From NCBI GenBank assembly GCA_020466095.1, contig CM035806.1, positions 163,081,379 through 163,145,378 of the forward strand: a stretch of 64,000 nucleotides of DNA, read 5' to 3'. Position 1 is the first letter of the stretch; each line of letters opens with the position of its first letter. This document shows, one piece after another, positions 45,991-58,632 of the stretch. Source of the DNA: Chlorops oryzae. Taxonomy: Eukaryota > Arthropoda > Insecta > Diptera > Chloropidae. A program made the translations under genes and the position numbers. The notes under the pieces were generated by a model. It saw only the letters and a list, made by a program, of their open reading frames with translations, was not told where the DNA came from and made no database searches.

Positions 45991-46974
45991 TTTAAAATTC
46001 ATTATTTTAAGATACCTTCTGTTAAAATTAGCGAAAACCAGGGATTTCTTTAAGGCGAAAATCGTTCGTCTTAGCGAAAATGATGCCAGATTTTTGTTAA
46101 CAATTTTGAAGTATACACCTTTCTAGAAGGCGAAATATGTATGTATATCGGAGGCGGGTTTTCAAGAAGGGTTCCTCTATCTTCTGCGATAAAAATTCTT
46201 AAAATTAAATGGAAAACGGTCTAATAGTAAATTCCATTAGACAAATTGCAATGGTTTGCTTTGAACAACTCCAACAAGACTCATCAGATTGTTCGTCCTG
46301 GAATTTTCGGTTTCTTTCCGCCTTAGCTCGATCTCAAATATCCACATTATAGTAGTCTGCATGAAAGTCTTCTTTGCCCATTGAATATAACAGTTTGAAC
46401 CGAGCTAGGCGGTTTTTTTTTTTTCTTTCTTTCTCATCAGCCTGTATCAGCCTCACTATCTTTAGATTGCCTTAGATGTCTGACTTTACAGCTTGGAAAT
46501 CATGATGATATGTTGATGATCATTTTTAAAGATGACTTTGATGCTGATGCATTTCAAAGAATGTTGTTCGTCATTCCCAAAAAAAAAAAAGAAAAAATTA
46601 ACTTTGAGGCTCTTGATTTTTCTTCGGCAATGCCGCAGCTCCTTTTTCTCGAATGCATGCGTGTTCATTTATGGGGGAAGCTATTTTCCCCTCTCCCTTC
46701 ACTCGTCTTGATTCATCGTCTTCTCTTCCTTATTTATATATTTTTCCAATCGGTTTCGTTTGCTGCTAGCGTCCGCGTTTTCTATTTCTATGAAATACTT
46801 CAATTGGAATTCCTCTCTACTTGGTAGTTTCCGCATTCCTCTTAGACGTCGATTGCTTTCTTACTTGGCCTCGGCAGACAAGTTCCTTTCCCTTTGATTT
46901 AAATTTTCGCTTTGACAATCCCAAATGATGCCAGCTAGCAGTTTATTTTGGGAATAAATGCCATAAATAGTACA
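45991..46974. other. Intergenic, no gene seen
   Basis: AT-rich; the frames at 46486-46827 show only low-complexity or hydrophobic runs without splice or domain support. Confidence 0.4.
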
Positions 46975-47078
46975 TATATAGTCAGGCCCGGATTAAGGTT
47001 GTGGGGGCCCCCTAGGCCGTCTGTTAAATGGTGACCCGTTTTCAAAAACAAACAAACAAAAAAAGCCTGAGAGTAATA

Positions 47079-47581
47079 GCCTTTTCAGACTAGCAGCTAA
47101 ATCTAGATTTAGAGCCAACTTCTGCATTTATCCGTGTATTTAAATGCATTTAGGGCCTGCTAAAAGCAGAGAATATTCTGAATTTATGATGAATTCGCTG
47201 CAACACTGGCGAGAAAAGTACGAAATAAAATTTAATTGTAGGCAACCCCAGCCCAAACAGCTGGTTGACTTCTGCCCAAAAATTGTGAAAAAACGAGAAA
47301 GTGTTTTAGAAGAAATGAAAAACCGCAATTTGTTAATACAAATAATTTCCTCCTCTTTAAATATGACATAACCTCTATTTTGAGAATCCCCCTTCTATAA
47401 TTTTTTCCTGGTTTTTAAAGACATTCAAAAATAAGGAGGCCAATTTTATAAAAAGTCAATGCGGGACATCCACCCCTATCCAAAAAAAAAAAAAAAAAAA
47501 AGAGAATTTGCTGGAATTGTTGTACTTAAATTAGAAAGCAACAACATTACTATTGACTTTTATTTGCTAGTCTGAAAAGCC
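47079..47581 (+). mobile_element. Nested element with GCCTTTTCAGACTAGCA ends
   Basis: Left GCCTTTTCAGACTAGCAG and right (reverse) GGCTTTTCAGACTAGCAA, flanked by TA on both sides. Carries a short frame (47144-47371) ending in lysine/arginine-rich sequence, perhaps a transposase fragment; family not recognised. Confidence 0.75.
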
Positions 47582-47704
47582 TATAACAAACAAATTGTGT
47601 ATTCATGAACGGAAAACTATTATTGATACTAATGACACTATTCGCCAAAATGCTATTGAGAATTATGTTAAATAAAAATATTTCAATTAATTGTTTATTT
47701 ATAC

Positions 47705-47936
47705 CATGATACAAGAAAACAAGATAGCGCCACTTGAGATAGGAAACGTCACAAACTCAAAATCGCGATTCGTTGTTGTTGTTTCCCATGTTAAACAGGC
47801 TTTTTACTTTTTTGAATAGCATGGGAAACAACAACAATTTCTAGCTCAGTGACGTCACAAACTCAATTTTCGGCTCTCAGAGAGAGCCTCAAAATAGCGG
47901 TACTGAAGGGGCGCTATCTTGTTTTCTTGTATCATG
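47705..47936 (-). mobile_element. 31-bp-TIR MITE (CATGATACAAG family), copy 2
   Basis: 232 bp, inverted relative to copy 1, with exact 8-bp duplications ATTTATAC (47697-47704 and 47937-47944). Inserted inside the hAT-like element at 46983. Confidence 0.95.
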
Positions 47937-48468
47937 ATTTATACCTGGTCTATCCTATAATCCGGCCCTGTATATAGTATAACAGCAATTTTTTCTTCTC
48001 TTTGGCTTAATTACAAACATTTTTTCTAACATCGTGTGTGTGTGTGTGTGTGTGTGTGCGTGTGAAGAGAAAAGCTCCAAAAGGAATCATTCCTCTTGCG
48101 TCCCCTTTAATTCTTTTCAATTCACCCTACTAACAATTCAATACACCATTTTATGCACCCATATGGACCCTGCAGTGAGTCCGACTAGTCGCTTACTGCT
48201 CTTCAACTAGTTACAAGTAAACTAGTAGTGCTCATTTTTGATTTACCGCCAACCAAGTGTATTCAACACTCTCTTTGAATACTGGGATGTAATTGGGAAA
48301 TAGCCACTTCCACTTTTAACTACTCCAAGCGTAGGCCTATTGTGGTCAGTTGTCACATTTGTGTAAATTTATGAAACAGATAAACCTTTGAGTACACTTC
48401 CACTAGACTTTTTCATCATTCTCATAGTCTAGTCTATTCGCATTGATGAAATATTATATACAGTGGAC

Positions 48469-48666
48469 CATGATACAAGAAAACAAGATAGCGCCATTTC
48501 AGCCCGATGATGTCACAAATACAAAATTAGAGCTTCGTTGTTGTTGTTTTCCATGTTAAGCCCAACGTCACAACTATAGTTTAGCATGGGAAACAACAAC
48601 AATGCGAATGCTACAAAATAGCGGTACCCGAAATGGCGCTATCTTGCTGGCTCTCTTTGTATCATG
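48469..48666 (+). mobile_element. 31-bp-TIR MITE (CATGATACAAG family), copy 3, shorter and diverged
   Basis: 198 bp, exact 8-bp duplications CAGTGGAC (48461-48468 and 48667-48674). The right terminus is altered (CTTGCTGGCTCTCTTTGTATC), so it is no longer a perfect inverse. Confidence 0.92.
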
Positions 48667-48748
48667 CAGTGGACGCCTACGGGACCGAAAAATATGTTCG
48701 CTTAACATAGGTGTTCGCTTAAGAGGAATTTATTTGAGAAGCTGGAAC

Positions 48749-49134
48749 CAGCGGCGGATTAGGGTGTCATGGGGCCCGGGGCTTATATAGTGATGGGGCC
48801 CCTGATGCTATATTTGGTGCAGTTTTTTGAAATAAGGAATAGCTGCTAAAGTCAATTTGTATTCGAACAATATAAATTCTTTCAAAGGAATGAACCATAA
48901 AGGAAACAATTTATATATGAGCCCTTGATTTTGAAAGTGGTAAGAGTCAAAAATTTTATTAAGATATCATATAATTTAATTTTTTATTTCATAAAATGTT
49001 TAATTTTAAAGCGATTTTACGGGAAAAAATATTTTTGAAATATTTTGATCATATTTTATTTGGACGCTCGGGGCCCGTTACCAGTTGGGGCCCGGGGCTA
49101 TAGTCCCAGCTAGCCCTACCTTAATCCGGCACTG
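48749..49134 (+). mobile_element. hAT-like MITE with GGGGCCC-rich ends
   Basis: Left CAGCGGCGGATTAGGG and right (reverse) CAGTGCCGGATTAAGG, with exact 8-bp duplications GCTGGAAC (48741-48748 and 49135-49142). GGGGCCCGGGGCTATA-type words near both ends. It splits an older remnant with GTTCGCTTAAGAGG/GTTCGTTTAAGAGG flanks. Confidence 0.93.
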
Positions 49135-49142
49135 GCTGGAAC

Positions 49143-50613
49143 ACTAGAGCATTCCGAAAAATTGTTCGTTTAAGAGGAGTGTCCGCAATATGAGAGTACA
49201 CCCACCAAGTAATCCAGTTGTAGGTACTCCGTTTTAACAAATTGGCCTTCTTATTACTGCAGGGTATGTTAAGACAAATAGACACTACATTTGTACATAG
49301 CCCAAAGAAAAGGGGGGGAAAAAGTCGTCGCATGGGAAGTGTAAACTTTCTTTCTGATCGATCGGAAGTGGTATCCCAATAGGAATTCTATGCAATGATG
49401 TTCGTGTCTCTAACTGGGAGCGAAACCATAAAGCATCGGTTTATGGAAGAAAAAAAAAAAAGGAAAAAGATTACCACATTGACAGATGAGGGCCTCTGCA
49501 CGACAGCATTACAACAATTCATTTGGTTCTCCAAAATTGGTTGTCTGATATTTCAGCCAAAGACGACGTCATACGTATGAATGTACACATGTCATGTTAA
49601 GCTTGAGAATATCGCTATAGAACACCGTGTATTTTTGTGACAATTAACTGTCATAAGTATGTGCATAAATGACAGAAGGAATAAATGATGTCAAATTACC
49701 GAGACTTTCATCATTAAAAAAAAATTTTTTTTTAATTAAAAAAAAATTTTTTTTTTTTATGAATTAAAGCGTCGTTTTCGTGTTCCTTTGATAAATTTTT
49801 GTGTTTGTTTGATCTTTTTCTCGGACCTGTGCTGTCGCTAAAATGCGAGTATGGGAAAATCAGAAATTCCCAAGGAGTTTCCGGCGCATAACAAACGCTC
49901 GAACGCTCAAACGAATGAATGAAATGAAAATGATAATAAAAAAAAATAGAAATAGAAATAAAAATAGAAATAAAGAGAAAGGCCGAACAATAATGCCGAG
50001 CCTTTGAGTCCTTCTGGGTAATCTTAAGTGGCTCTGAGAATGCCCGTCATAAATTGAAGACAATAGGTTGCCGTTGTTGCGAAGAGAAAAAGGATATTTC
50101 GGCCGCACACAATCAAATATCGTCTGCAGCTACATACATATTTCCGAGAAAATCCAAGGCGAGTCCCGTAAGTAATTACAGGATGCACTTGAAGGGCCCA
50201 CAGTGATATGATTTCGTGGAATTTACGCAAAAATCCAAAAGAAAAAAAAAAAAAAAGAATGCCAAAACAGAAACTGTGTCTGTCTGTCCGGACCGGACAA
50301 GTACTAACTACACACGACAGTGCAAGATGGGAGTTTTTCTTGTCGTCAGAGTCGACAACATCGATTACTAGTTTGTCACGCATTCAAGGAGCTTAGCTGA
50401 GGGCATTCAATATCGGACAATCGTTCTGTGAGTAGTACTCCCTTGATTTTACTATGTACATAGATAGATACTCCTCGGGATCGGGAATAGCGCCGATAGC
50501 TAAAGAGTTAAGTCGATCTATAATATCTTAAGCCCATCGGTCGTATTTCGTAGCCATTTCTAAATGCACACACACACACACACTCACACCCCGAGAGAGA
50601 GATAGAGAGAGAG

Positions 50614-50675
<62 letters not shown>

Positions 50676-50680
50676 GAGAG

Positions 50681-50714
<34 letters not shown>

Positions 50715-50773
50715 AGAAGAGAGAGAGAGAGAGAGAGGGAAGAGAGAGAAAAGAAGAGAGAAGAGGAGAAGAG

Positions 50774-50823
<50 letters not shown>

Positions 50824-50834
50824 AGAGAAAGAGA

Positions 50835-50865
<31 letters not shown>

Positions 50866-52957
50866 AGAGAAGAGAGAGAGAAGAGGAACAGATAGAGAGA
50901 GAGCGAATAGAGATGGAGAAAGAGAGAAGAGAGAGAGAGAAGAGAGCGAGCGATAGAGAAGAGAGAGAAGACGGAATAAACATCCAAGAAGATTTAGTTG
51001 GAATATTGTCGTATGTGGGCACAGACGTCGCGACTATAAAAAGAAATAGATTTGGAAAAGAAAAAATTTCCGACTTTAAGCAAGAGAGAAGATTGAGACG
51101 ACTCGAAAATAGATTCGTAGACGCCGCCGGCACTGATGCTTACGTTCGCGGTTACGTCGCCGTTTATGATGAAACTGAGCATTTTATTCGATGTCGCCAT
51201 TGTTTTTGTTTCTGTTTTTCCTCTTCTTTCATTCCCCGCTAAGAGTCTGCACCGAACCCGCCACCCAAACCCCACCAAAAAAAAAAAACCAGAGCCCCAA
51301 GGCCCAACCACCGTCGTATTGCCAACGCCATCATCCGTTGTCCTTGCGTGAGTTTTCTTCGGCTGCATTAGAAACTGCCCGTCCTGCCGTACCGTACCGT
51401 GCCCTGCCCTGCCCTGCCCCACCCTGTCCTGTCCGTCTGGCTGTTGCCATGGCTGCTTTCATTTAATACATTTAATGCCCTCCCGAAAATGATTCTTCTA
51501 TCTGCCGTACGTCACGTCATTTCATGCCGCACTGTCTCATTTCATTTTAAGTTCATCGAGATCGTGCAGAATCCAAATTTGTCTAGCGGTCTGGGGAAGA
51601 TTCGTGAAGAATTTTGTCGCAACGTCCAGCCGCGACGACGAACGAACGACGACGACGACGACGAAGGCGAAAACGATGACATGCACGTGTACACACATAC
51701 TCACGCACACGCACGCACGTACATACGGATTCTAATGCTCACGAACGCACACACGTACATATGTATGCATGTATGTATGTATGTATAATTTTATTTATAT
51801 ATTAACATACAGCTACATAATATCTCACGGTCGGCTGTGGTGCGTCGTTACTCTGGCTAATGTGCCCCACATCGGATCGGTCCGTGCCACACCACACCGC
51901 ACTATGTCGAGGCGCTTACAGCGACGTTGTATGTATGCACGTACGTACATACATACATACATATGTATGTATGTCGATGCCGCAATGACGATCAGATGAT
52001 GATAAGACGATATTTCATCAAAATCATTTCACGCGGGAATTTTCATTTTCATTTTCATTTTCGTTTTTCCAAAAAAAAAAAAAAAAAATCATTTTTCTTC
52101 ATTCGAACGAGATCATTTACATAAATACCTGATGGGAGGATCCTTAATGAATTTTTATGCTAGACGATCTAAGGAAAGTTCCTTGAGTCGCTTTTCGTTT
52201 TTTTCTCATCGAATATTTTTTGGGTCCGTCCATTAAACGGGCTTTTGCCTCGAAAGCATCGAAAACTCGTAAATCAAGAAGGCTTAGAAATTAATGAACG
52301 AAGTTTTGTATGAAAAATTTGTAATTTTTCCGCTTTTTCCATCGTTTTCACGGTTATGGGAAGACCCCTAATACCTATATGGGCACTTCCTGAAAAAGTT
52401 ACATTTTTTCGTGCACGTGTTTATCCGATTGCCTTTCGGATCTGCACAGAAATTTTGATAAATAAAAAACATAAGTACTATTTATCGCATTCTTGAATTC
52501 GGGACTTAAAAATCCTCACGTTTGTAAGTGTCACGCCCGAGTGGAAATTCCCATATACATATTGTATGTACTTATATGAAATATATTTTTTTTGGGATGC
52601 GTCTGGTAGGTATCCGGCAAGTTAAGAAATTTTTTCACAGACCGAAGAGTACTACTCACAATGGCAACTCTTGCTTCCATTATGGCGATTAATTGCCATG
52701 GACATGCGCAATTTCACAGGCTGAACCTTGCAGCCTGCTAAGTATTAGCTTACCTACATGAAATGTGAGAATGCTCCTTATATACTCATGTTTACCAATA
52801 AATATTCACTTACTATGGCCATTGATGCCAGAGCTTTGACTGTGCTAACGGAAAGAAAGTTTTCCTACTTCAATTCTTAAAACACAAGGGACTGGTTTGG
52901 TAAATACATATGTATCAGTGAACTACCTCTCATGTTGGACTAGAGTCGGGTCGCTTA
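49143..52957. other. Intergenic, no supportable gene
   Basis: Poly-A/T palindromic block (49717-49760), GA array (50592-50975), CCTGC/CGTAC runs (51385-51425), GACGAC run (51640-51665), GTAT/ACAT runs (51755-51785, 51945-51975). The frame at 50913-51242 begins in the GA array, and its unique part (51000-51190) matches no family I know. Confidence 0.4.
50592..50975 (+). repeat. GA-rich polypurine array
   Basis: About 380 bp of (GA)n with AAGAGAG variants, preceded by a CA run (50566-50582). Confidence 0.92.
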
Positions 52958-53744
52958 TAGTGCATTTCCATATGGTGTTTAACTCGCGTTTAAGCGTTTA
53001 GGGCCCTAAACGAGGTGTTAAACTCGTGTTTTGCCATACAAAAGTTAAACGCGATAATGAAGTGTTTATCTCTTTAACACCTCATAAACACTTTCATCGA
53101 TAGGAAAAAAATCGATTTATCGTATCGGAATTTCATGCATATCTAACTGTCAAAAGAAAATCAAAACAAAAAACAAAAAAATATTGCCAAAAGCAAAACT
53201 AAAAATTCCCTACAAACTACAAAAAATTCTCTAATTTTTTTTACACACGGAAAAATTCGAAAAAATGTATAATATGCGCAAGGCATAATCTTGTATTGTA
53301 TGATTCTTGGTAGAGTATCGATGCTGAACGATAGTTTTTACCAAAAATAATAAAATTAAGGTTATGGGCCATGTCACAGAAATCGATTTCAAAACCATGT
53401 AAAAATAATAATCCTCCTAAAATCTTTCAGATATAGTTTTTTCTGGGTTTTCCACTTCCAACTCCACGAGACGAGACGTTTATTTTGTCGTTTTTATTGA
53501 TCGACAAGAAACTATATTCAAAATATCTCTTAATATTTAAGAATATACCACAAATTCCCTACATTTTGCCGAATTTAATAATTCTGTCCCTCTTTCCCTT
53601 CAAGTGATTTTCCTACAAATGGCAAGACTGCTTGCAATTGTAAATAAACAAACAGCTGTGAAACTTAAACACCTCGCATACGTGGAACCGCTCGAAGTGT
53701 TTAGCTAAACATCTCAGAGTTAAACACCATATAGAAACGCGCTA
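52958..53744 (+). mobile_element. PIF/Harbinger-like MITE
   Basis: 787 bp with about 28-bp imperfect inverted ends: left TAGTGCATTTCCATATGGTG, right (reverse) TAGCGCGTTTCTATATGGTG, both followed by TTTAACTC. TTA lies on both flanks (52955-52957 and 53745-53747); 3-bp TWA duplications are typical of Harbinger. No transposase. Confidence 0.8.
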
Positions 53745-53825
53745 TTAGCTTAAGTATTAAGCAGGAAAATAAATAAGAAACATCCTTTTTATTTTTTTAC
53801 TAGAAATTTAAGTTGAAAGACCTGA

Positions 53826-54550
53826 CGGCCCCCGCGGCGTAGTTGGTTGAGGTGCCGACTTACGATGCGAGAGATTCTGGGTTCAACTCACAGTTGGGTC
53901 GTGGATGTTTGTGTTGTCCAGCTTCCCTGATGGTATTCCCGCGAGGGGAATCTGTATGATTTACGGGCTTGGCAAACCCGCGGTCCCTAGCCAAATACAT
54001 GATCGGCTATGGGGTCAAATTGGAAGTGCAGGAACCTTTATGGGGAATGTACGAGAGGTTGACCATACGACCTACAGTTAGTATTATTGGTATGGTGCAG
54101 GTGTACTAAGTATAGTTGTATTATTTAAAGTTTAAAATGTTACCATGGGGACCGGTAGCCCCAGAATACGTTTTAGCATTCTGCCCACTCTTTGGGTACG
54201 GCCGATTAAGGAAGTATCGTTGTGGCTGTTGGTAATTATGAGCGGAAAGATAGCTCTGGAAGTCCACCAAGGTTTGCCGATTCGGTCCAATCCCCACTGA
54301 TGAGGCAAAATTGGAACACATTTATATGGAGACTGTGTGATAAAGAATCGTCGTGTAGGATCCGCACAATAAACAAATACATTCTCCCCTGATGGCATCA
54401 CAATGGACCGATGTCACCTAAGGGCCTAAGTATGTCACCCTTTATGGCGGCCAACCTTACCTTACCATATTTTACTTTACATTATCTTACCTTACCGTAC
54501 TTCACTTTACCTTACCTTAGCTTATCTTACTTCATCTTACCTTACCTAGT
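53826..54550 (+). mobile_element. tRNA-derived SINE, long or interrupted copy
   Basis: Head with A-box-like GTAGTTGGTTGAGGTGCC (53839) and B-box GGTTCAACTC (53880). The family's 3' block GGCCTAAGTATGTCACCC lies at 54423, followed by a TTACC-rich tail to about 54546. The middle is longer than in the 38270 copy, so an insertion or a chimera is likely. Confidence 0.65.
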
Positions 54551-57500
54551 TGGAAGGCGTGTATAGTTGACCCATAATTTAAATTGACCAAAACTTATTA
54601 TGTTATTTTTGGGTTCATTGGACCAATATTTTCACTGTTGCGATCGAACTGAAATTTCTTTTTTAAAAGATTACCCCAAGCAGGCTAAGATCGATAAACT
54701 CCAAGTATTATCTTTTAACATTTGTTGCAGAAGATTTCCAAGCCGCCCTAGCCTGGCCCTCTTTATGAGCTTCTTTGTTATACGTTTTTTTATTTTCTTA
54801 ACGGGGGGGAATTAAGCCCGAATCCAATTTTTTTTTTACTAATTATTCTCAACCACAGTTCTTTATATGAAATGGCATTGCTTCGCTCCCTTAAGTATGC
54901 TAGGATATGTTGGTTTCTGAGAGAACCCTTTTGTTTCTGTGTTCTCTTTTTCATAATTTTCCTGTCTGAGGCAGCTTCCAAAAACACAACCAGTCCACAA
55001 ATTCAGAGACAGACAAAAACCCAATGAATCGAAGGAGTCATTGGCTTTTTCGGAATTTCATTTATATTCTTCGTCTCTCTATCTTTTTTTGTTGTTGTTT
55101 TGTTTTGTTTTTAAAGAAGTTATGTTTTTGTCATTGTTGTTGTTTCTGCCGTTGTTTTTCTTACTCTTCGTTTGTTGTTGTTGTTGTTTTTGGGTTTTCT
55201 TTGCTTCATTGATTTCGGTTTTATTCAGTTTTGTGGCCAGAGTTAGCGTCACCTTAACTTGTTTAGCCAATTTTTGCAATGCTATTCCATAGAAGACGAT
55301 AACGACGACGCCGACGACGATGAAGACGATGACGACGAAGACGAATCCAACCCGAAACCGAAGATGTAGCCGAGGCCGAGTGCGAGTGCGAAGCCGAACC
55401 TGAAGAAAAAAGCAGACAAGGAATGTAGACCATGCTTGCCGTGTTGCACAAACGCTTGAACGCTGATTTCACGACAAGCCCTGCACGGCCTAAGTCAGAG
55501 CAGATACTAAGCACATGTTAGCCGCATGCGCATGCGCATGCGCATCGCCTCGCATAGCGTCCGATTCTTTATTCGATTTTCTGTAAATCACATTGGGCAG
55601 AGGTGTGCGTCGCAGGCTTCCGTACGCTGCTTCTGCTTGCAGTTTTAATGATTGGGATGCTGCTTCAGCAAGCGCCGAACAGTGTGCCACGGTCCATCAA
55701 ATCAGTACCACAAAACGGAAGTCGCCACCTCACACTAATCACCTTTGTCTTCCTCTAACATGCAAAGCAATTCGCCCAGCCTGAAATCTTTCATCAACGA
55801 CTTTCACATCGATTATTTCAATTTCGGATCTGTGGAATTTTGGAAATAGGTATGAGATCTTTCACCCCCTTCTAAAGAAGCAGAAAAATTAACGCCGAAA
55901 ATCCTCTAAAACGATCCATGGAAATACATACTTTATGTACGAGTTCACGGATCATAACTGCAAGAAAAAAATGTAGAGCTTGGATTATTTATTTATTTGT
56001 TATTCAGTCGGACGGGGAATTTTGCTCGACCGCATGGAGGCTTTCATTGAGGATAACTTGCTCAAAACAGAAGAATACTGGAGAATTTTTTTCAAATGAT
56101 TTTTTAAGGCATTTAGTCAAACGACAATTGGTGGACATTAGCACAAAAATATTGGGGTCATTTGAGAATACGGAACTATTGGAAATTCCTTTTTTTTGTG
56201 TTTTTTTTTTTTTTTGGCAAAATGGCGCATTATGCCCATTGTGTGTGAATGCATTATTCACGATATGGAAGAGAACGTGCTATAAAGTATTCTACAATAG
56301 TTGGGATCGGTGGCAACGCCATCACCCATCCATCGGCATTGGTGCTAGAATCCTTTGTGGCTGCTCTCGCTCTCTGGCTGGCTCTCTGGCTGAGGCTGGT
56401 TGACTGGCTTTTCTGGCTATGGTGGCAATGCTAGATATTTCGCCACATTCTTAAGTGTGGTCGCCGTCACCGTTCTTTCTTTTTCTCAGTTTTCTACTTT
56501 TTTTTTTTTTTTTTGTCTGTTAATTCTTTCATCTTAAGCTTCCCCTTTGTCGTCTTCTTCGCTTTCATCCGTGTGTGCCTCAGTAATGCTAATGTGTTGC
56601 TGATTTTCGCTGACAGCTTACTTTTCAAGTTGCAGTTTTCATATACTCTTGTTGTTTTTGTAGTCTGCACTGTGCTTAACTCGCTGCCAGGACCTCTACT
56701 TGGCAGCTCAGCTCAGCTCGGATCGGATCAGCTCGGCGCAGTTCGGATCGGTTCGGTTGGGTTCGGTTCGCGATTCGGCTGCACATTCCTCTTCATTCAG
56801 TTGTTATGTGATTAGTTCCGATTGAAAGTAGGGGAGCATGTTAAGCACTTGAGTGATTTTGTAACAAAATATATAAAGAGTCCTTTCGTTCGTTCGCTCG
56901 TTCCATCTTAACCAGGACACTTCCAGAAATCTCTCTCAAACAGCATCCCTTGCTTGAGAAATAAATATTTAGACGAACAGCAACCGGCAGGTCATACAAA
57001 CAAAACTCTCGGACACGTGCTCAGAGACACTCAGTGGCACTCGTTGGGGCTTTGAAGAATCCAATTGAATGTGCAGCGTGTTGCAGCGCACCTTAAAGCA
57101 CACAATGACCGTTGTTAGGCTTCCAGCTTGCTTTGGTATTTCTCTTGCTCTGACGTTTTATCTAAATTTATTTATTTTTATTGAAAGAATTTCTCGGAAA
57201 AGACCGACGTAAGCAGACATGGCAGAGACAAGCAAACAAACATACCAAAGGCTTCGTATGCAGCAGTTTAGCGCTGCTGCTCATTTGAGACTGCCCTGTC
57301 TTGGTTGGCCTCTCCAATTTGGATCCATAAAGACAAAAAAAAAAAAAATAAATAAATAAATAAGAAGAAAAATAAAAAAACACAAAATCCAAACGAAAAA
57401 GAAAAGAACAAAATTTTTTTTTTGCTGTTGCTGCTGTGTGGGCTATTCCGTACATACATATGCAATGAGGGGGGTTTTTCTGCATTTATCGGAAAAGTGC

Positions 57501-58137
57501 TGAGGCTGCTGAAATGTTTTGAGCGCTGATCTTGCCAAAATGCTTGCGCATAGTGTGCGAATAAAAAAAAAAATAGCATCACAATTCAGCGAATAGCACG
57601 AGCCTTCAAATGGTGAGTTAGAAACGTGCTCTAATCTAGGGTTTCATTAACATGGACCATAGACCTCGCAACTTTATAAACCTCCACTTATTCTTAACGC
57701 GCTGAGTCCAGATGAGGACTTTCCTTTGCTTTCGATGGCTTTCGCAGAGAAGTATGCAAACGTTTCTTAAATCCAATACAACAAAAAAACAAAAAACAAA
57801 AAAACCCCGCCCCCGAATCTATGGACCGTAAGATTATTTGAAATGGAACGGTATGAATTGTGACTATCGGGATATATGAGCGGCTTCACTGTACCTCATA
57901 CCAAAACATTTAAATGAATTTTGATATACCTAAAAACCATTGTTCCCAATTATCGTGCCACACAATGATTGATAACGCTAAAATATCCAATTTCGATCCT
58001 GCTTGCGGAAATTTTGGGGCTCTTCATGAGGAAAAATTGGCACCAAACCTATGGTTCACTGGAATCCAACGAATAATAAAACCGATTTCCATAGTCAGTG
58101 GACTAATTTGATATTTTTCAGTTTTCGATCAAATACG
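54551..58137. other. Intergenic, no supportable gene
   Basis: GAC/GAA run (55285-55345), poly-T tracts, CTCGG/TTCGG repeat (56705-56775). TATATAAAG at about 56870 could be a TATA box but no coding exon follows. Confidence 0.35.
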
Positions 58138-58632
58138 ATCGCGTGAGAAAGAAAGATAGAGGGAGAGAAATTGAGAGAGAGGGACTGAGAGAGAAGAAGA
58201 GAGAGAGAGAGAGTGTGAGAGAGAGTGCGAGAGAGAGAGGGATAGAGAGAGAGGGATAGAGAGAGAGGGATAGAGAGAGAGAGGGATAGAGAGAGAGGGA
58301 CTGAGAGAGAAGAAGAGAGAGAGTGTGAGAGAGAGTGCGAGAGAGAGAGAGAGGGATAGAGAGAGAGAGGGATAGAGAGAGAGAGATAGAGAGAGAGAGG
58401 GAAAGAGAGAGAGGGATAGAGAGAGAGGGATAGAGAGAGAGGGATAGGGAGAGAGAGAGAGAGAGGGAGGGATAAAGAGAGAAATAGAGAGAGAGAGAGA
58501 TAGAGAGAGAGGGAAAGAGAGAAAACGAGAGAGAGAGAGAGAGAACGAGAGAGAGAGAACGAGAGAGAGAGCAAGAGAGATTGAGAAATATAGAGAGCAA
58601 GAGAGATTGAGAAAGAGCGAGAGAGAGAGAGT
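58138..58632 (+). repeat. GA-rich polypurine array
   Basis: About 495 bp of GAGAGA with interspersed GGGATAGA units, almost pyrimidine-free on the plus strand. Confidence 0.92.

Larger units (their letters stand above)
46983..47970 (+). mobile_element. hAT-like element with two nested MITEs
   Basis: Ends CAGGCCCGGATTA and (reverse) CAGGGCCGGATTATAG, with exact 8-bp duplications TATATAGT (46975-46982 and 47971-47978). GGGGGCCCCC follows the left end. Contains 47079-47581 and 47705-47936. Relative of 48749-49134. Confidence 0.92.

Noticed and set aside
50508..51133. Minus-strand frames of 159 and 201 codons
   Set aside because: Translation of a (GA)n array; Ser/Leu alternation only.
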